64,000 bases of DNA from Caenorhabditis remanei (taxonomy: Eukaryota > Nematoda > Chromadorea > Rhabditida > Rhabditidae): positions 6,510,001 through 6,574,000 of the forward strand of contig NC_071328.1 of assembly GCF_010183535.1 (NCBI RefSeq). The letters run 5' to 3'. The translations under genes and the position numbers were made by a program. Position 1 is the first letter of the stretch. Each line of letters begins with the position of its first letter. Positions 37,846 through 50,500 of the stretch are shown piece after piece. The notes below the pieces were generated by a model. That model saw only the letters and a list, made by a program, of their open reading frames with translations. It had not been told where the DNA came from and ran no database searches.

Positions 37846-38160
37846 GACTGAAAATAGAGATTTTAAGTTAAAACTTGAAACTGAAACAAAAAAAAACATA
37901 GGTACGGTTTGATACAAACAATATAGAACGAATAATTTGTTGAAAAATATAATTCGGTAGAAAATCAATATAAATTATCGTTAACCATTATTTTTATTGC
38001 TCTCAAAATGGTGAAAATCGAGGATTTCTCGCGACAAAATTCAGAAGAAGTGCAGTGGGGCGCATTTGCATTGACACCAAGAAAAAGGCGCGATTCAAAC
38101 AAATTTGAGTGGTTTCTGAAAGCTTTTCAGTGATTTATGTATGTTGCATGTGAGATATTA
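37846..38160. other. RPC6 upstream region
   Basis: About 0.3 kb of AT-rich sequence between the RPC6 start and the second palindromic MITE. No gene is seen. Confidence 0.5.
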
Positions 38161-38527
38161 TCGGAATAAAAAAGTTCCGACATTTTTTACCGACGCGCAA
38201 AAGTCCCGCCACTGATCTCCGGCAACGCCCACTTATCATCTTGCAATTTCAGGGCACGGTTTCAGTTCTATTTACACTGATTTCGCGGCTAAAATTTTAA
38301 AAAATACTACTTTTTTTAATGAAATTTGATCTATTTTCCTTGAAATTTGTTTTTTTCTGTCAAATTTCATTAAAAAAGTAGTATTCTTGAAAATTTTGCC
38401 CGCGAAATCAGTGTAAATAGAACTGAAACCGTGCCCTGAAATTGCAAGATAATAAGTGGGCGTTCCCGGAGATCAGTGGCGGGACTTTTGCGCGTCGGTA
38501 AAAAATGTCGGAACTTTTTTATTCCGA
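38161..38527. mobile_element. Palindromic MITE, copy 2
   Basis: A 367-bp inverted repeat with the same ends as the element at 11472-11882 (TCGGAATAAAAAAGTTCCGA, then ACATTTTTTACCGACGCGCA) and the same TA flanks. Internal blocks such as the CGCCCACT...ATCATC region and the AGGGCAC...TTTCA block are shared but diverged, so the copies are not recent duplicates of each other. It has no coding capacity. Confidence 0.85.
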
Positions 38528-41500
38528 TAATATATGATTTCTGAGAATATAATCGATTTGCATACTAAAAAATCACGTTTTCGTGTTGTCTTCTGATCTA
38601 AAAACATGAGAAAAGCTATTTGTTTTTCCGTTTCTATTGAAAATGAGACCAATCTACTAAGATGACTAAATAGGAGACTCTAATTCTCAGAAATGTATCT
38701 TTTTAGACTTACATTTAAAAACATTAAATATATCATTTCGAACCATAAAAACGATCAAGTTACACTTTTCCAGTAAAATCTCGTCTTCTTTATGAAATTT
38801 CCTATTGCAAAATGTAAATCCCTCTGCCCCATTCCTTCCTCTCCTTTATCCAGTTTCCTCTAATAAATTTCGCATTTGGACACAACAACAATTTCATGCT
38901 GCTCTCCGGCATTCAATATATGGAGACAGAGTATTAGACACTAGCCCCCCTCTTTTTCTCTCACGATCGGCACCGACGTCGTGTCCCGTCATCATGGAAA
39001 AAGGAGGAGCATTCAATGAAGAAGCAGTTGTAGTAGAAGGAGTAGAAGAACCACAAACAGAGCACAAGAAGCAGTATTCGGAAGAAGCAGAGGAAACAAC
39101 AAGAGAGTGACCAAAATGGGAAGAGAAGGGGGAGCTCACCAGCTGCCACACACCCGGTGAGGAGATATCTCTGCGTCTCTAGTTTGATCCCATCCCGTTC
39201 TCCTTTTCTATCCTCGTGTGTCCTCCAACAAATTATATATCCTCCTCTTTTCTCCCTTTTCCCCATCTTGTTTGGCTCATACTCCCTCATTCTGAATAGA
39301 GAAGGACGACGTCTTCTTTTCAATTCCTCGCCAATTTCTCTTCTTTCATATCTTGAGCTTATTAAAAAGCCGTGAGCTCTTTCTCTCATTCCTCGTGATG
39401 CTAATATTCAATGGAATCTTCTAAAAGATTCAAGTTTTACTCACTTCATTCGGTCTAATTTCACTATCTTACTCCTTTTTGTTTCAAAAAGAAACTGAAT
39501 TTTTGAAATTTCTCAAGGGTTACTGTAAGTTTCGGCGTCCTTTGAAATCTTCGAAATTCAGAAATCTGAGGTCACTCAAAGAACCACAGATCTGAATCCC
39601 AAGGGCAAATTCTTTGAATCGGAAGGCTACTGTAAGTAGCGTTCTCTATTTCAGACAACCTTGAGCAATTTGGCCTTTTTTTTTCTATAAATAGAAAGTT
39701 TGAACATTGTTTGAAGTGGATTACTGTAGATATTTTCCGATACAGAAAAGCCTGAAATCTCTGAAAATCCTGAAAAACTCTTGTTTTCAAAATCGTGACA
39801 CCCGTGGGATGATTTGATCCTAAAACTGTTATTAGAATAAACTTAATAGTTTATTGACGTCTTCTGAGTGTTTATCCAGAAGATTTTCCTGGATTTTCGA
39901 CTTCTCAACTTTGTACAAATCACTACTGAGACGTATTTTCAGATCTCATCATGCTGGTGTTCGGTGCTCATATGAGTTCTAAAATTGTAATCTTGGGTCT
40001 TGATTTTTGGCTTTTTCAATAAAGAAATCTGGCAACAACATCTTGTTTTCCCATTTTTTGGACCATTTTCAGCCATCTGAAATTGCAGTTTTTCACCTGG
40101 AAAATGCGGATTTAGTATCTGTAATTTGGAATATCAAGTAAACTTGTTTACCGGTTTTCTTTATTTTTGGAATCATCTATTGCCACACTTCACTCTATTG
40201 TCTAGACTTACATTGTATAGTTGAACCAGTGTTCTCAGAATTATAATTTCTTTTTGATATACAAACATCAGAAGAAGCCAAAAAAGAAAAGATTAAAGCT
40301 CTCTTATTTCGAGGTAATCTCATCTTGTTATGCTCAATTCCTGTCCCGATTATGTTTTTTTATTCATATCAGGCATCAGAAGCCACATGTCTGATGACAA
40401 AATTCGAATTCTCTCCATAATTTTCAAATATGAAGTCTTTTACTAATCCCGGTGCATTCTCTATTTTATGGAATTGACTTTTGCTCTAATGAGGAGAAGT
40501 CGGTTCTACCTTTATGATGGATTAATTGGAGTTAATCTTCTTTGAGCAAATGCGTTTTATTATGAACCGGGAGTAGGTGGATTCCCTAATTGAGACATCT
40601 GATATCCTATTCGAGTGAAAACTGACTGACATATTAAATATCACAATTGATAGTGCAGTAGAGCTTATTTTCTCACTGAGGCAGTTAGATTTTCAGCGGT
40701 AATAAAAGTACAGTATCCCTAGTTTCCTTTCGATTTCTCGTAGAAAGTGTTTCCCCTATCAAATATCATCATTAGGTTTTCTGTCTTCATTTGAAAACTT
40801 TACACTCTTTTTCCTTCCTGCAATCGACAATAATGAACTAATGGTCACACCATAACACTTTCTTTCTTCTTCTTATCATATTCTTATCAGCTCTCTCTTT
40901 TTCTCTTCTTCGCTCACCTCGTCGCTATCATTCATTTTCAGTCTGGGTTGGAGTACCGACTGGCGGTGAAAAGCAAGCATGCAGTATATCGTTTTTTCTC
41001 ATTTAAACAGAACACACACACACCTCTCTCATATAACTAAACGTCTAGAGAGTGAGAGAGGGCACCATCATCAACGACCAGCCGACATCAGAGGAGTAGG
41101 GGGGCGCACCTCTGGTAGAAATGAGAAAAGAAGGACAGTTGGGGGGAGGGATGGAGGAGGCTTGTGTGTGAGTGTTTTATGAGTTCCTTCATTTTTCTGC
41201 GCGCACTCATAGCAGCGTCAACCATCTCCTCCCACCACAGACGCCGCTCGATTCTGCGCGCACTCTCTCTCTATCGGTGTCCCCTTCTCTCGTTCTCTTC
41301 TTTCCGTCCGTCCGTCTCGCGTAATAGTAGTATGCGATTGGTTGGTTGGTTAGTAAAGGGAATATTAGGCAAAAAAAGACGCAGTGGTCAGAAAAGAAGA
41401 ACACGATCAGAGAACAGGTGAAATTGAGAAGAGCAGATGGAAGAAAACGGGAGAAAGAGAGAGAGGGAAAGAGAGAATGTGCGCGTTTTTGTGTTGGGGT

Positions 41501-44500
41501 TGTTGGCCAATAACACTCACATACACACACACACCCGACACAGCAAAAACCAAGTTTTGCACATGCTTCTCCGTCATCATTTTATACTAGGTCATGATTC
41601 TGAATCTCTTTTCGTTTTTTCCCCGTCTTTTTACGTAGATTTTGCACATTTCTGTGGTCACTTCATGACTTTTCAGAATTCATACTGTCGAAGTGAATTA
41701 TCAACATTTGCGCTCTACCGAAACTGAAAAAATTTCATAGAGAATGAAGAGACGCAGAGAAAAATGATAAATTTTCGATTGGGTTACGGTAGAGCGCATT
41801 TGCAAAAATCATGCGAAAATCTGAAAAACGGAGTGTTAATCCCTCAAAACAGTTACCATCTATTCATGTCGAGTCGCTCTCTTTTTCTCGGTCCCCTGCC
41901 GTTCGAAACGGCGCTTGGCACTCTGCCAATAATCTCTATCCCTCTTTCTCTCTGTTCTCTAACAAGAAACTTGGCATCGTGCCAACTATGGGTAAACTTT
42001 TTACGAAAATGCGCATTCTGGTGACCTCGAGATTGCGTATAGCTTCTAGAAGATTCTGGATTGCTGTTGTTTTTAAATTGATTTTGAATAATCTGTTTAT
42101 TTCTTCTTATGACGTGGATTCTGAGATTTTATTTTTATAAAACAACAGTACCTTGTAGTTGGATTTCAATTTCAACTAGCTGACCTTTGAAATTTCCTTA
42201 GATTCTTATCTCAAACAGTGAATAGAAATACCGTTTTCGGAAAACAACTTTTTTGGTTATTCTTGTGGCGCTGATATTCAAAAAGAGAGTAGAATTCTGA
42301 ATAGTTATCTAGATCTCAATGAATCAAGAGTTCTGATTTTGTTTCTCTCCGAAGATGGCGAGTAAATGTTCCTGGATTTCTTTCACCACATGTCAATTCA
42401 AAGGGTAGTATTAAGCCATCTGTCGGGTTTCCCCCCATCATTAAATATCTCGTTTCTACCTTTCTTACTTGACCACGTACGTGCTGTTGAGAGTGAATTC
42501 ACTTTGCCACGTCATAAAATTTTGTATTCTCTGTTTTAGTGGCTTTACAGGTCTTCTTTAAATTAGAAATCATCAGAACACCAGTCTTCATATACAAACA
42601 AAGAAAACGAAAACGAAAAATTCATGTGACACAAAAGTACCGTAATACCTGGAAACTGTTATCTAGACGACAGTTAATCATTGCGTTCATTGGTTAGAAT
42701 GATGATGAAAACGACGAAAAAAAAGAACGAATAGAGGAAAAAACACTTAGCCTTCTTTCTTCTTCTTCAACTCCACCTTCTTACCTTCAACCAAAACCTT
42801 CATCATCATCATCTTCTTCAATTTCATCTTCTCCTTCTTCTTGGTCAGCCGTCATCATCAACAACAGCACATACACACCGGGGGCCGCTTTGCGCAGCAC
42901 ACAGAGAAAGAGACTGCTGGCCACACACATAGCACATAACACCTTCTCCCTCTCTCTCACTCTTTTTCTACTCCAATCCCATACAAATCGATTAGAGAAA
43001 TGGATGAGAGTGAGAGAGGGAGACGACCAAACAGCACTAGTATCGAGAGACTACAAAATATGAAGAGACACGGAAGAAGACAGTGGCCAGTGGTTGGTGT
43101 GCTGGCCTGTGTGTCCGTTTCTTGTGTTCTTCTTCTTCCTTTTCGTCTTCTTTCTTTTCTTCACTCTCTCTGCGTCTCTATCATGTTCCTTGATATTTCT
43201 CAACTCGGGGGGTCGACTCCTCTTCTTCTACTCATTCGCCCCGTTTTTTCTCCCATTGCCATTGCATACGCAGCCCCCTACACACACATACACTCACTCA
43301 TCAAATTGAAAAAACCGAAGACTTTTTCTCGAAGAACAACACTCGTTTTCCCCTCCTTTTTTGGTCTTTTTTGGGGTCTTCATCATGATAACATCTGCAA
43401 AATTCGCGTCTTTTTGATTCAAGAAACTTCGTGCTTTCTACTTCCTTTTTCTTCTTTTCTTACCTTCAAACAATTCATCGAACTTTTATTGTAATATTTT
43501 ATCTAGAAAAGTTTTAAACTACCGTATCACTTCTTTCATTTTTTACCCCAAAAGTTTAGAAAATCAATTGATTGATCTCTTGCTGATTCTCAAATTCGTA
43601 AATAATCTAGATAAGATTTTAAGTTCAAAATGAGAAATTCATCGCGAAATCATGCTTAAACTTACAGTTTCGGAAATTCTGAGTTTCCTAAATTCTGAAA
43701 TAATCTGAATCATTCTTCTTTTTGATAACAAATTTTGAAAATCAGGTTGAAAACGTCTTTTTTGAATACAATAATTTTTTATTCAATAATTTTGTCTCCA
43801 TTTTCGATAACTTATTTTCGCGGGTTACCTCTTTTACATGAAAACTCCAAATATGATTTCTAAAATGTTTTGGCGGGTGAAGTGAGAAAACTAGCAAATA
43901 AAGTAGTCGAATTCTCATCAAAATTAGCCCCGATTTTTCAGTTCATACAGTACAGCACGAGCAATTTTTTCACTCTATACCTAGAATGTTGATCTACAGA
44001 TGTTTATTGAATTCCTAGATTCTCTGATCACTAACTTATGTTTCTGTTATCATAGCTAGATTCACGTTTTTTAGTTTTTGATACTGTAGCCGTATCATTT
44101 CTGAAACTTTCTTCCCCATCCTTTCGGACATGAAGGTTTCTCCATTTTTGACCAAATCCTTTTCTCAAAATCGCTCGAAATAACAAACTCATTGAATTTT
44201 TTGATCTACCAGCTTCCTTCTTTTCTTTTTTCTTTTTTTTACTCTTACAGTATTCTTTCTTTTCCCTTTTCTCACTAAATTCTCCTCTTTTTCAGATGAT
44301 AGGCTGCTGAAAATTGTCTGAAAATTAATCAGTCAACCGAAAAAGAGCCGAGAAGAAAGAAGAAAGTGTGGCGGATATCACACTTAAATCTCTGAAGAAT
44401 ATTTGTTTTTTATTTTATTTTCGCTTTCAACAATTTAACCTCATTTTCTACTCAAATTAATCGCTTTGTTATTATCTTCTACACTCGCAAACGTCGTCAA

Positions 44501-44517
44501 CACACAATATATTAAAA
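38528..44517. other. Six-kilobase gene-free flank upstream of chd-7
   Basis: No exon with good splice sites and coding bias is seen in this very long stretch. There are several CT- or GA-rich low-complexity tracts (about 40860-40960, 41180-41330, 42750-42850 and 43100-43260), a small hairpin repeat at 41703-41803, and a TTTTTCAG at about 44288-44295 that is the likely trans-splice or outron acceptor for chd-7. It probably holds distal regulatory DNA and perhaps non-coding 5' exons of chd-7. Confidence 0.5.
41703..41803. repeat. Small hairpin repeat with GAGCGCATTTGC arms, copy 1
   Basis: CATTTGCGCTCTACCG at the left is matched by its exact inverse, CGGTAGAGCGCA followed by TTTGC, at the right, about 70 bp apart. 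A related hairpin lies in a chd-7 intron at 45439-45545. Confidence 0.7.
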
Positions 44518-47500
44518 ATGGATGAAGGTGAGTATTGGGGGATAAATTGGAAGAGAAAAAAAGGGAAAAGAATAAAAAATTAAGATTAAAAAAGAATGAA
44601 AATCACTGAAATTCTACCGAAAACTGTAATTTTTTTAAAGTAAAAATGACAAAAAGTTCTAAAAATAGTATCTGAAAGTCGAGATTTTCAGTTTTCTGTA
44701 TATTCTAGTACAGTACTGTAGATCCATTCAAATCCATTATCTCATTAGAAATAAGCACTCCCTCTCCATTCTCTCTAATTAATTCTCATAAATCTTGCAG
44801 GCGACGATTATGTACCACAAATGAGCCAAATGACAGACTACACAATGATGGGCGGTCCACCACAACAGCCACCACAAGCTCAACCGCCAGTCGGTGTACC
44901 ACAACAACAACGGTATCCAGGACAACCAATGAATCCATATGAACAGCAACATCATCAACAATGATGATGATGCAACAGCAGCAACATATGCATCAAATGG
45001 CCCCTCCAGTTCCATCACAACAACCACCTCCACAGTCCGCTCAACCACAACCTCCTCCTGCTAAAAAGCCACGTGGAAAGTCAAAAAAGGCACAAGCAGA
45101 AGCGGCGGCGGCAGCGGCTGCAGCAGCTGCTCAGATGGATCCGATGGCATCGATGGCGTCGATGGCAAATAATCCAATGATGAGACAAAATGCATATCCG
45201 GTAAATCTTATTTTTTCGAAATTGTTAAGCTTTGAATAATATTTTATTCGATATTTGCATATCTGTGAGTATATACATCCAGATGCTCAGATTTCCAAAA
45301 ACTCGAAGAGCCAGACGTCTCTTTTTGTCATGATCTAGACATCTAGATAAACCAAAAAATGTACAGACTGGCTGGGAGTCTAGAGAAAGTGCTGAAATTC
45401 TGTGGTTTTCACTGCATACATGTTAGCTCGGCACAGCTCTTACAACTGCGCTCCACCGAAATGCCCTTGAAAAATGTCGTATTTTCTCTGAGTCTCTCAA
45501 TTTCGCACACGATTTTTTTCGGTTTTGGTAGAGCGCGATTGTAAGAAGCTTCTGCTAATACTCAAAATAGATGACAGAATCTAAAAAAAACCCAAACTCC
45601 TGGAAATGTAAAAATGTGTTCCATTCAAAAAGATCCAAATAATCCCGTTTGATAGTATTTTCAGAATCAAATGGGTATGTACGGTGGCGCTCCTCCACCA
45701 CACTATCAACAAGGATCCAATGGACCTTCACAACAAGGGTACCGGCCAGGACCCGCATCAGGAGGACCACCACAAGGGCAATATCCACAGGCTCCGCCTC
45801 AGAACTATCAGCAGATGTACCATCAGAGAGGACCGCCTCAACAAGCACAACCTCAGCAGGGTCAACCACCCGGTTATCCTGGATATGGATATCCACCACA
45901 AGCATCAACTGGTTATCCACCTCCACCATCACAACAGTCACCGTATGCGCCCCAAGCTGCTCATATGAGACATCAGTATCCACCACATAGCCAACAGCAG
46001 GCACCACCTGGATATTGGGATGGATATCAGGGATATGGTGGAGCTCCACAAGTGCAAGGTGCACCACCAGTCACGTCACAACCTATGCAAATGGGACAAC
46101 AACAAGATCAGTGGGCGAGACAGGTTAATGAGTTGATGGTGAGTCGGAATGCTTGAAAACTGTTTTCGTATAAAATCTTTTTCCTTTTTCAGACAGTACT
46201 GGGTCAACTTGAGAAGACATGCTCTGAATACAAGGCCCGCATGCAACAACTATTCAATCTGCCAAGAAATGCAGCAGCTGATGCAGAAGTACAAACACTT
46301 CAAGTCAAATTGAATCAGATGCAGGCCGATCACTATCGATACGGTCAGCAGCTCCAGCATGCTCAGTGGCAACAACAACAGGCGGCTGCAGCTGCTGCTG
46401 CTTCTGCCGGAGGACACCATCAACCCCCTCCAACGTCTTCACAATCAATGACGCCGAACCAGAATCAGCAAGTTCCAGTTCATGTGAATCAGAGTGGTAG
46501 TCAAGTTCAGTTGAATATCACTGCTGATAAATCAAGAACTCTAATTTCTGTCTATCACGAGGGATACGGTGGTGCTGGTTCTGGAGCCAGTTCAACGGAG
46601 AGCAAGGAGTCAATCGTTCCACCGGAGCCAACACCATCGATGCAATCACAAGAGCAGATTCCATCGATTCCGAGTGTTCCTCAAGTGAAAATGGAGCCAG
46701 AGAAGCCGCCAGCATATCAGCAGCAAGCCTCTTATAATGGAATGGAAAATGGGTCGTCAACTGGAAACCCATATGCTCAGCAACAGCAACATCCAATGTA
46801 TGCGCAGTATCAACAGCAACAGCAGCAGCAGCAGCATGCTCAACAACACCAACATCAAAATGTAGGTTTTTGAAATTTGAAATTATAAAAAATAATGGAT
46901 TACTGTATTCAATCCAATGCATTTTTTCTCTATCCAAACTCTTTATTTGCAATTATTTCTAGTTCCAGATGAGCGGTTATCCTCCACAACAACATCCCCA
47001 CCAGCAGCCTCCTCAACCACCTCAACCACACCAGCAGCCTGCTTCAGTTCCCATGCAACATCCACCGCAACAACCACATCCACATCAACAACAACATCCA
47101 TCTGGGTACGGTATTGGATCTACAAGCACTGCTCCATCTTCAATGAAACCTGAAGCAATGGATCAGCAAAGACCTCAAAGTCAGACCCATCAGAATCAGT
47201 ATCCAGGATATCCGGATTATCCAGCATCATCTGGATATCAAGATTCGTCGGAAACAACAATGAACCAGCAGCCGTCACCAGCGGTGTCTGATCCGATTAT
47301 GGCTCCGCCTACTCAACCAATGGAGCAGATTCAAAACCAGAGTCTTAGTCATCAGAATCCGATTGCGAATCATGAACAAATTCAGCAACAACAACAACAA
47401 CAGATTCAGGATCAACTGATTCAAGAGGAGCAGAAGATTGAGGAGCCTTTTGAATATCCATCTCAATCACAAGAGCCTGAGAATGCAGATTCAGTTGTTA

Positions 47501-50500
47501 ATCCACCGGAAGAGTTCAATGATGAAATGAAGGATGAAATATTCAAAGAAACATCATCTCCTTCTTCTTCGTATCCTCAAGAAGAACTGAAAGAAGAAGA
47601 AGAATCATATCGAGAAGAGGTTGATGAAGTTGTTGAGAAAAAGGAGGAAGATGTGAATGAAGATGAAAAGGAGATGACTCCCGAGAAGCATTACAACAAT
47701 GGGAATACGCTGAACGAAGAAGAAGAGGAGAAAGATCCACTCGATGATATAACACTTGATCCGTTAGACGAAGTTGACGAACTCAAATCAGAAGAACCAG
47801 AAGAAGAGAGGAGTCAACGAGGTCAGATAAGTGAGAGTCAGAGTCAAAGCACACTGAGTCCAGGGGAATCTAATTCTCAAATGGAACCAGAAGAGTCTAC
47901 GCCTGTTCTTTTGGAAGATATCGAGAACTTTGCTGGAGTTGAAGAGACATTTGGAGACGATGATGAGGCTCAGGATGATGAAGATCTTCCAGAAGAAGGC
48001 TCTTCTGCGAAATCATCGAAAGATGATATAAAAGAAGAAGATGACGATGACATGTCGACAATAACAAAAGATATGAGTGAAGCGCCGAGTGAGACGAATG
48101 ACGGATTCACCGAACCATCGACTCCAGCCACTCCAATGATGTCTACTCCTGGAACTTCTACCACAAAAAAGAAATCATATCGAAGGCCGGTCGTTGTGGC
48201 AAAGTCAAAAAAGAAGAAAAGTGTGGATGATTCTGATGACGACGACTTCTATCCTCAACGTGGAAGAGGAAAGAAGAAAGGTGGTGGAGGTGGAAGGAAG
48301 AAAGCTGATGTTGAAGAGAATGGAGAAGGAGCTGAAGCAGAAGTTGATGAAGATGAGGAATTTCTGATGAAGATTGATACTCCAGCACCCGATCCGAATG
48401 CGTTGATTGTTGAGAAGATTCTGAATGTTCGAATGGAAAAGATCCAAGTTCCAGTGATAACAGAAGAGGAGAAGGAAGGCAAGTCAGATGAGAAAGAAGG
48501 AGGAGGAGAAGACGTTGAGATGAAGGAAGGACCAGCTGAAGTATCAGAAGATCAGAAAGAGGCAGCAACATCCAAAGAGAATGGAACGACTGAAGTGCCG
48601 ACTGAAGAAGTTGAAGTTGAGCAATTTCTGATTAAATGGAAGGGACGAGCTTATTGTCATTGTGAATGGAAGACGTTCCCGGAACTTCTGGAGATTGATA
48701 AACGAGTTGAGGCTAAAATTAAGAGATTTAAAGCGAAAAAGCTAGTTTCTTATATCGAAGATGACGAAGATTTCAATTCGGATTTTGTGATAGTCGATCG
48801 AGTTGTTGACATGATAACTGAGGATGATGGACAGGAATTCGTTCTGATCAAATGGAAATCTCTTGGTTACGAAGAAGTCACTTGGGAACCAATCGAGAAT
48901 ATTCCAGAGGATAAAGTCGAATTATGGAGACAACGACAAGTGATTGATCCAGCAAAAGTTCGAGACAAAAATCGCCCGGAACCAAACGAATGGAAGAATA
49001 TGAGCACGTTGAAAGTCTGGAAAAATGGGAATTCTTTGAGAGAATATCAGTTTGAAGGCGTTGATTGGCTGCTATACTGCTATTATAATGCGTAAGTTTT
49101 TAAAAAACTTTTTTCTGGAAAATTGAGAAAATCAAAAAACTTCTGACTCTAAAATTCAATATTTCAACATTTCAAAAGAACTTGTATTTCAGCCAAAACT
49201 GTATTCTCGCCGACGAAATGGGTCTCGGAAAGACAGTTCAGACGATCACATTCCTCTCTCAAATCTACGATTACGGAATCCATGGACCATTTCTGGTTGT
49301 TGTTCCACTCTCAACCATCCAGAATTGGGTGAGAGAATTCGAGACATGGACTGATATGAATGCAATTGTATATCATGGGAGTGCACATGCCAGAGAAGTT
49401 CTTCAACAATACGAAGTGTTTTACGATAAAAGACATTCTGGATCCAAGAATTGGAAGAAGAATTTCGTGAAAATCGATGCATTGATCACCACATTCGAAA
49501 CTGTTGTATCTGATGTAGAATTCTTGAAAAAGATTCCATGGAGAGTGTGTGTTATCGATGAGGCTCACCGTCTCAAAAACCGAAACTGCAAACTTTTGGT
49601 CAATGGATTGCTGGCATTCCGAATGGAACATCGAGTACTTCTGACTGGAACTCCACTTCAGAATAATATCGAGGAACTCTTCTCTCTTCTAAACTTCCTC
49701 CATCCACAACAATTCGACAACTCCGCGAACTTCCTAGAACAATTCGGATCGTGTCAAACTGATGATCAAGTACAAAAACTCCAGGAGATTCTGAAGCCGA
49801 TGATGTTGAGAAGATTGAAAGAAGATGTAGAGAAATCACTGGGACCAAAAGAGGAAACCATCATTGAAGTACAACTATCCGATATGCAAAAGAAGTTTTA
49901 TCGTGCGATTCTCGAACGAAATTTCAGTCATTTGTGTAAAGGAACATCAGCTCCATCGCTAATGAATGTCATGATGGAATTGAGAAAGTGTTGTAATCAT
50001 CCGTTCTTGATCAACGGTGCAGAAGAAACAATCATGAATGATTTCCGTCTTGCTCATCCGGATTGGGACGATGAAACACTGGCACAGAAGGCTCTTGTTC
50101 AAGCATCCGGAAAAGTTGTTCTCATTGAGAAATTGCTTCCGAAACTGAGAAAAGATGGACACAAAGTATTGATATTCTCTCAAATGGTCAAAGTTTTGGA
50201 TCTTTTGGAAGAGTTCTTGATCACTATGAGTTATCCATTCGAACGGATCGACGGAAATGTTCGAGGAGATCTGAGACAGGCAGCTATCGATCGATTCAGT
50301 AAAGAAAGTGAGTTTTTGTTTGAATAATTGAGAACTTCGATTTTAAACAAGAAAAAAACAAAGATTCATTATCAACAATTTTTTCCAGATTCCGATCGAT
50401 TCGTCTTCCTTCTCTGTACTCGAGCCGGTGGTCTTGGTATCAATTTGACAGCAGCTGATACCGTAATCATCTTTGATTCGGACTGGAATCCTCAGAATGA

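Noticed and set aside
38805..39110. Plus-strand ORF rich in Glu near the MITE
   Set aside because: Codon composition follows a GAA/GAG low-complexity tract and no splice partner is visible.
41164..41590. Several overlapping ORFs in CT/GA-rich DNA
   Set aside because: They occur on both strands in microsatellite-like sequence and have no family resemblance.
44779..48571. Long antisense ORFs under the chd-7 N-terminal region
   Set aside because: Shadows of Gln/Pro/Glu-rich coding sequence; the sense frame has consistent splice phases and recognisable domains.
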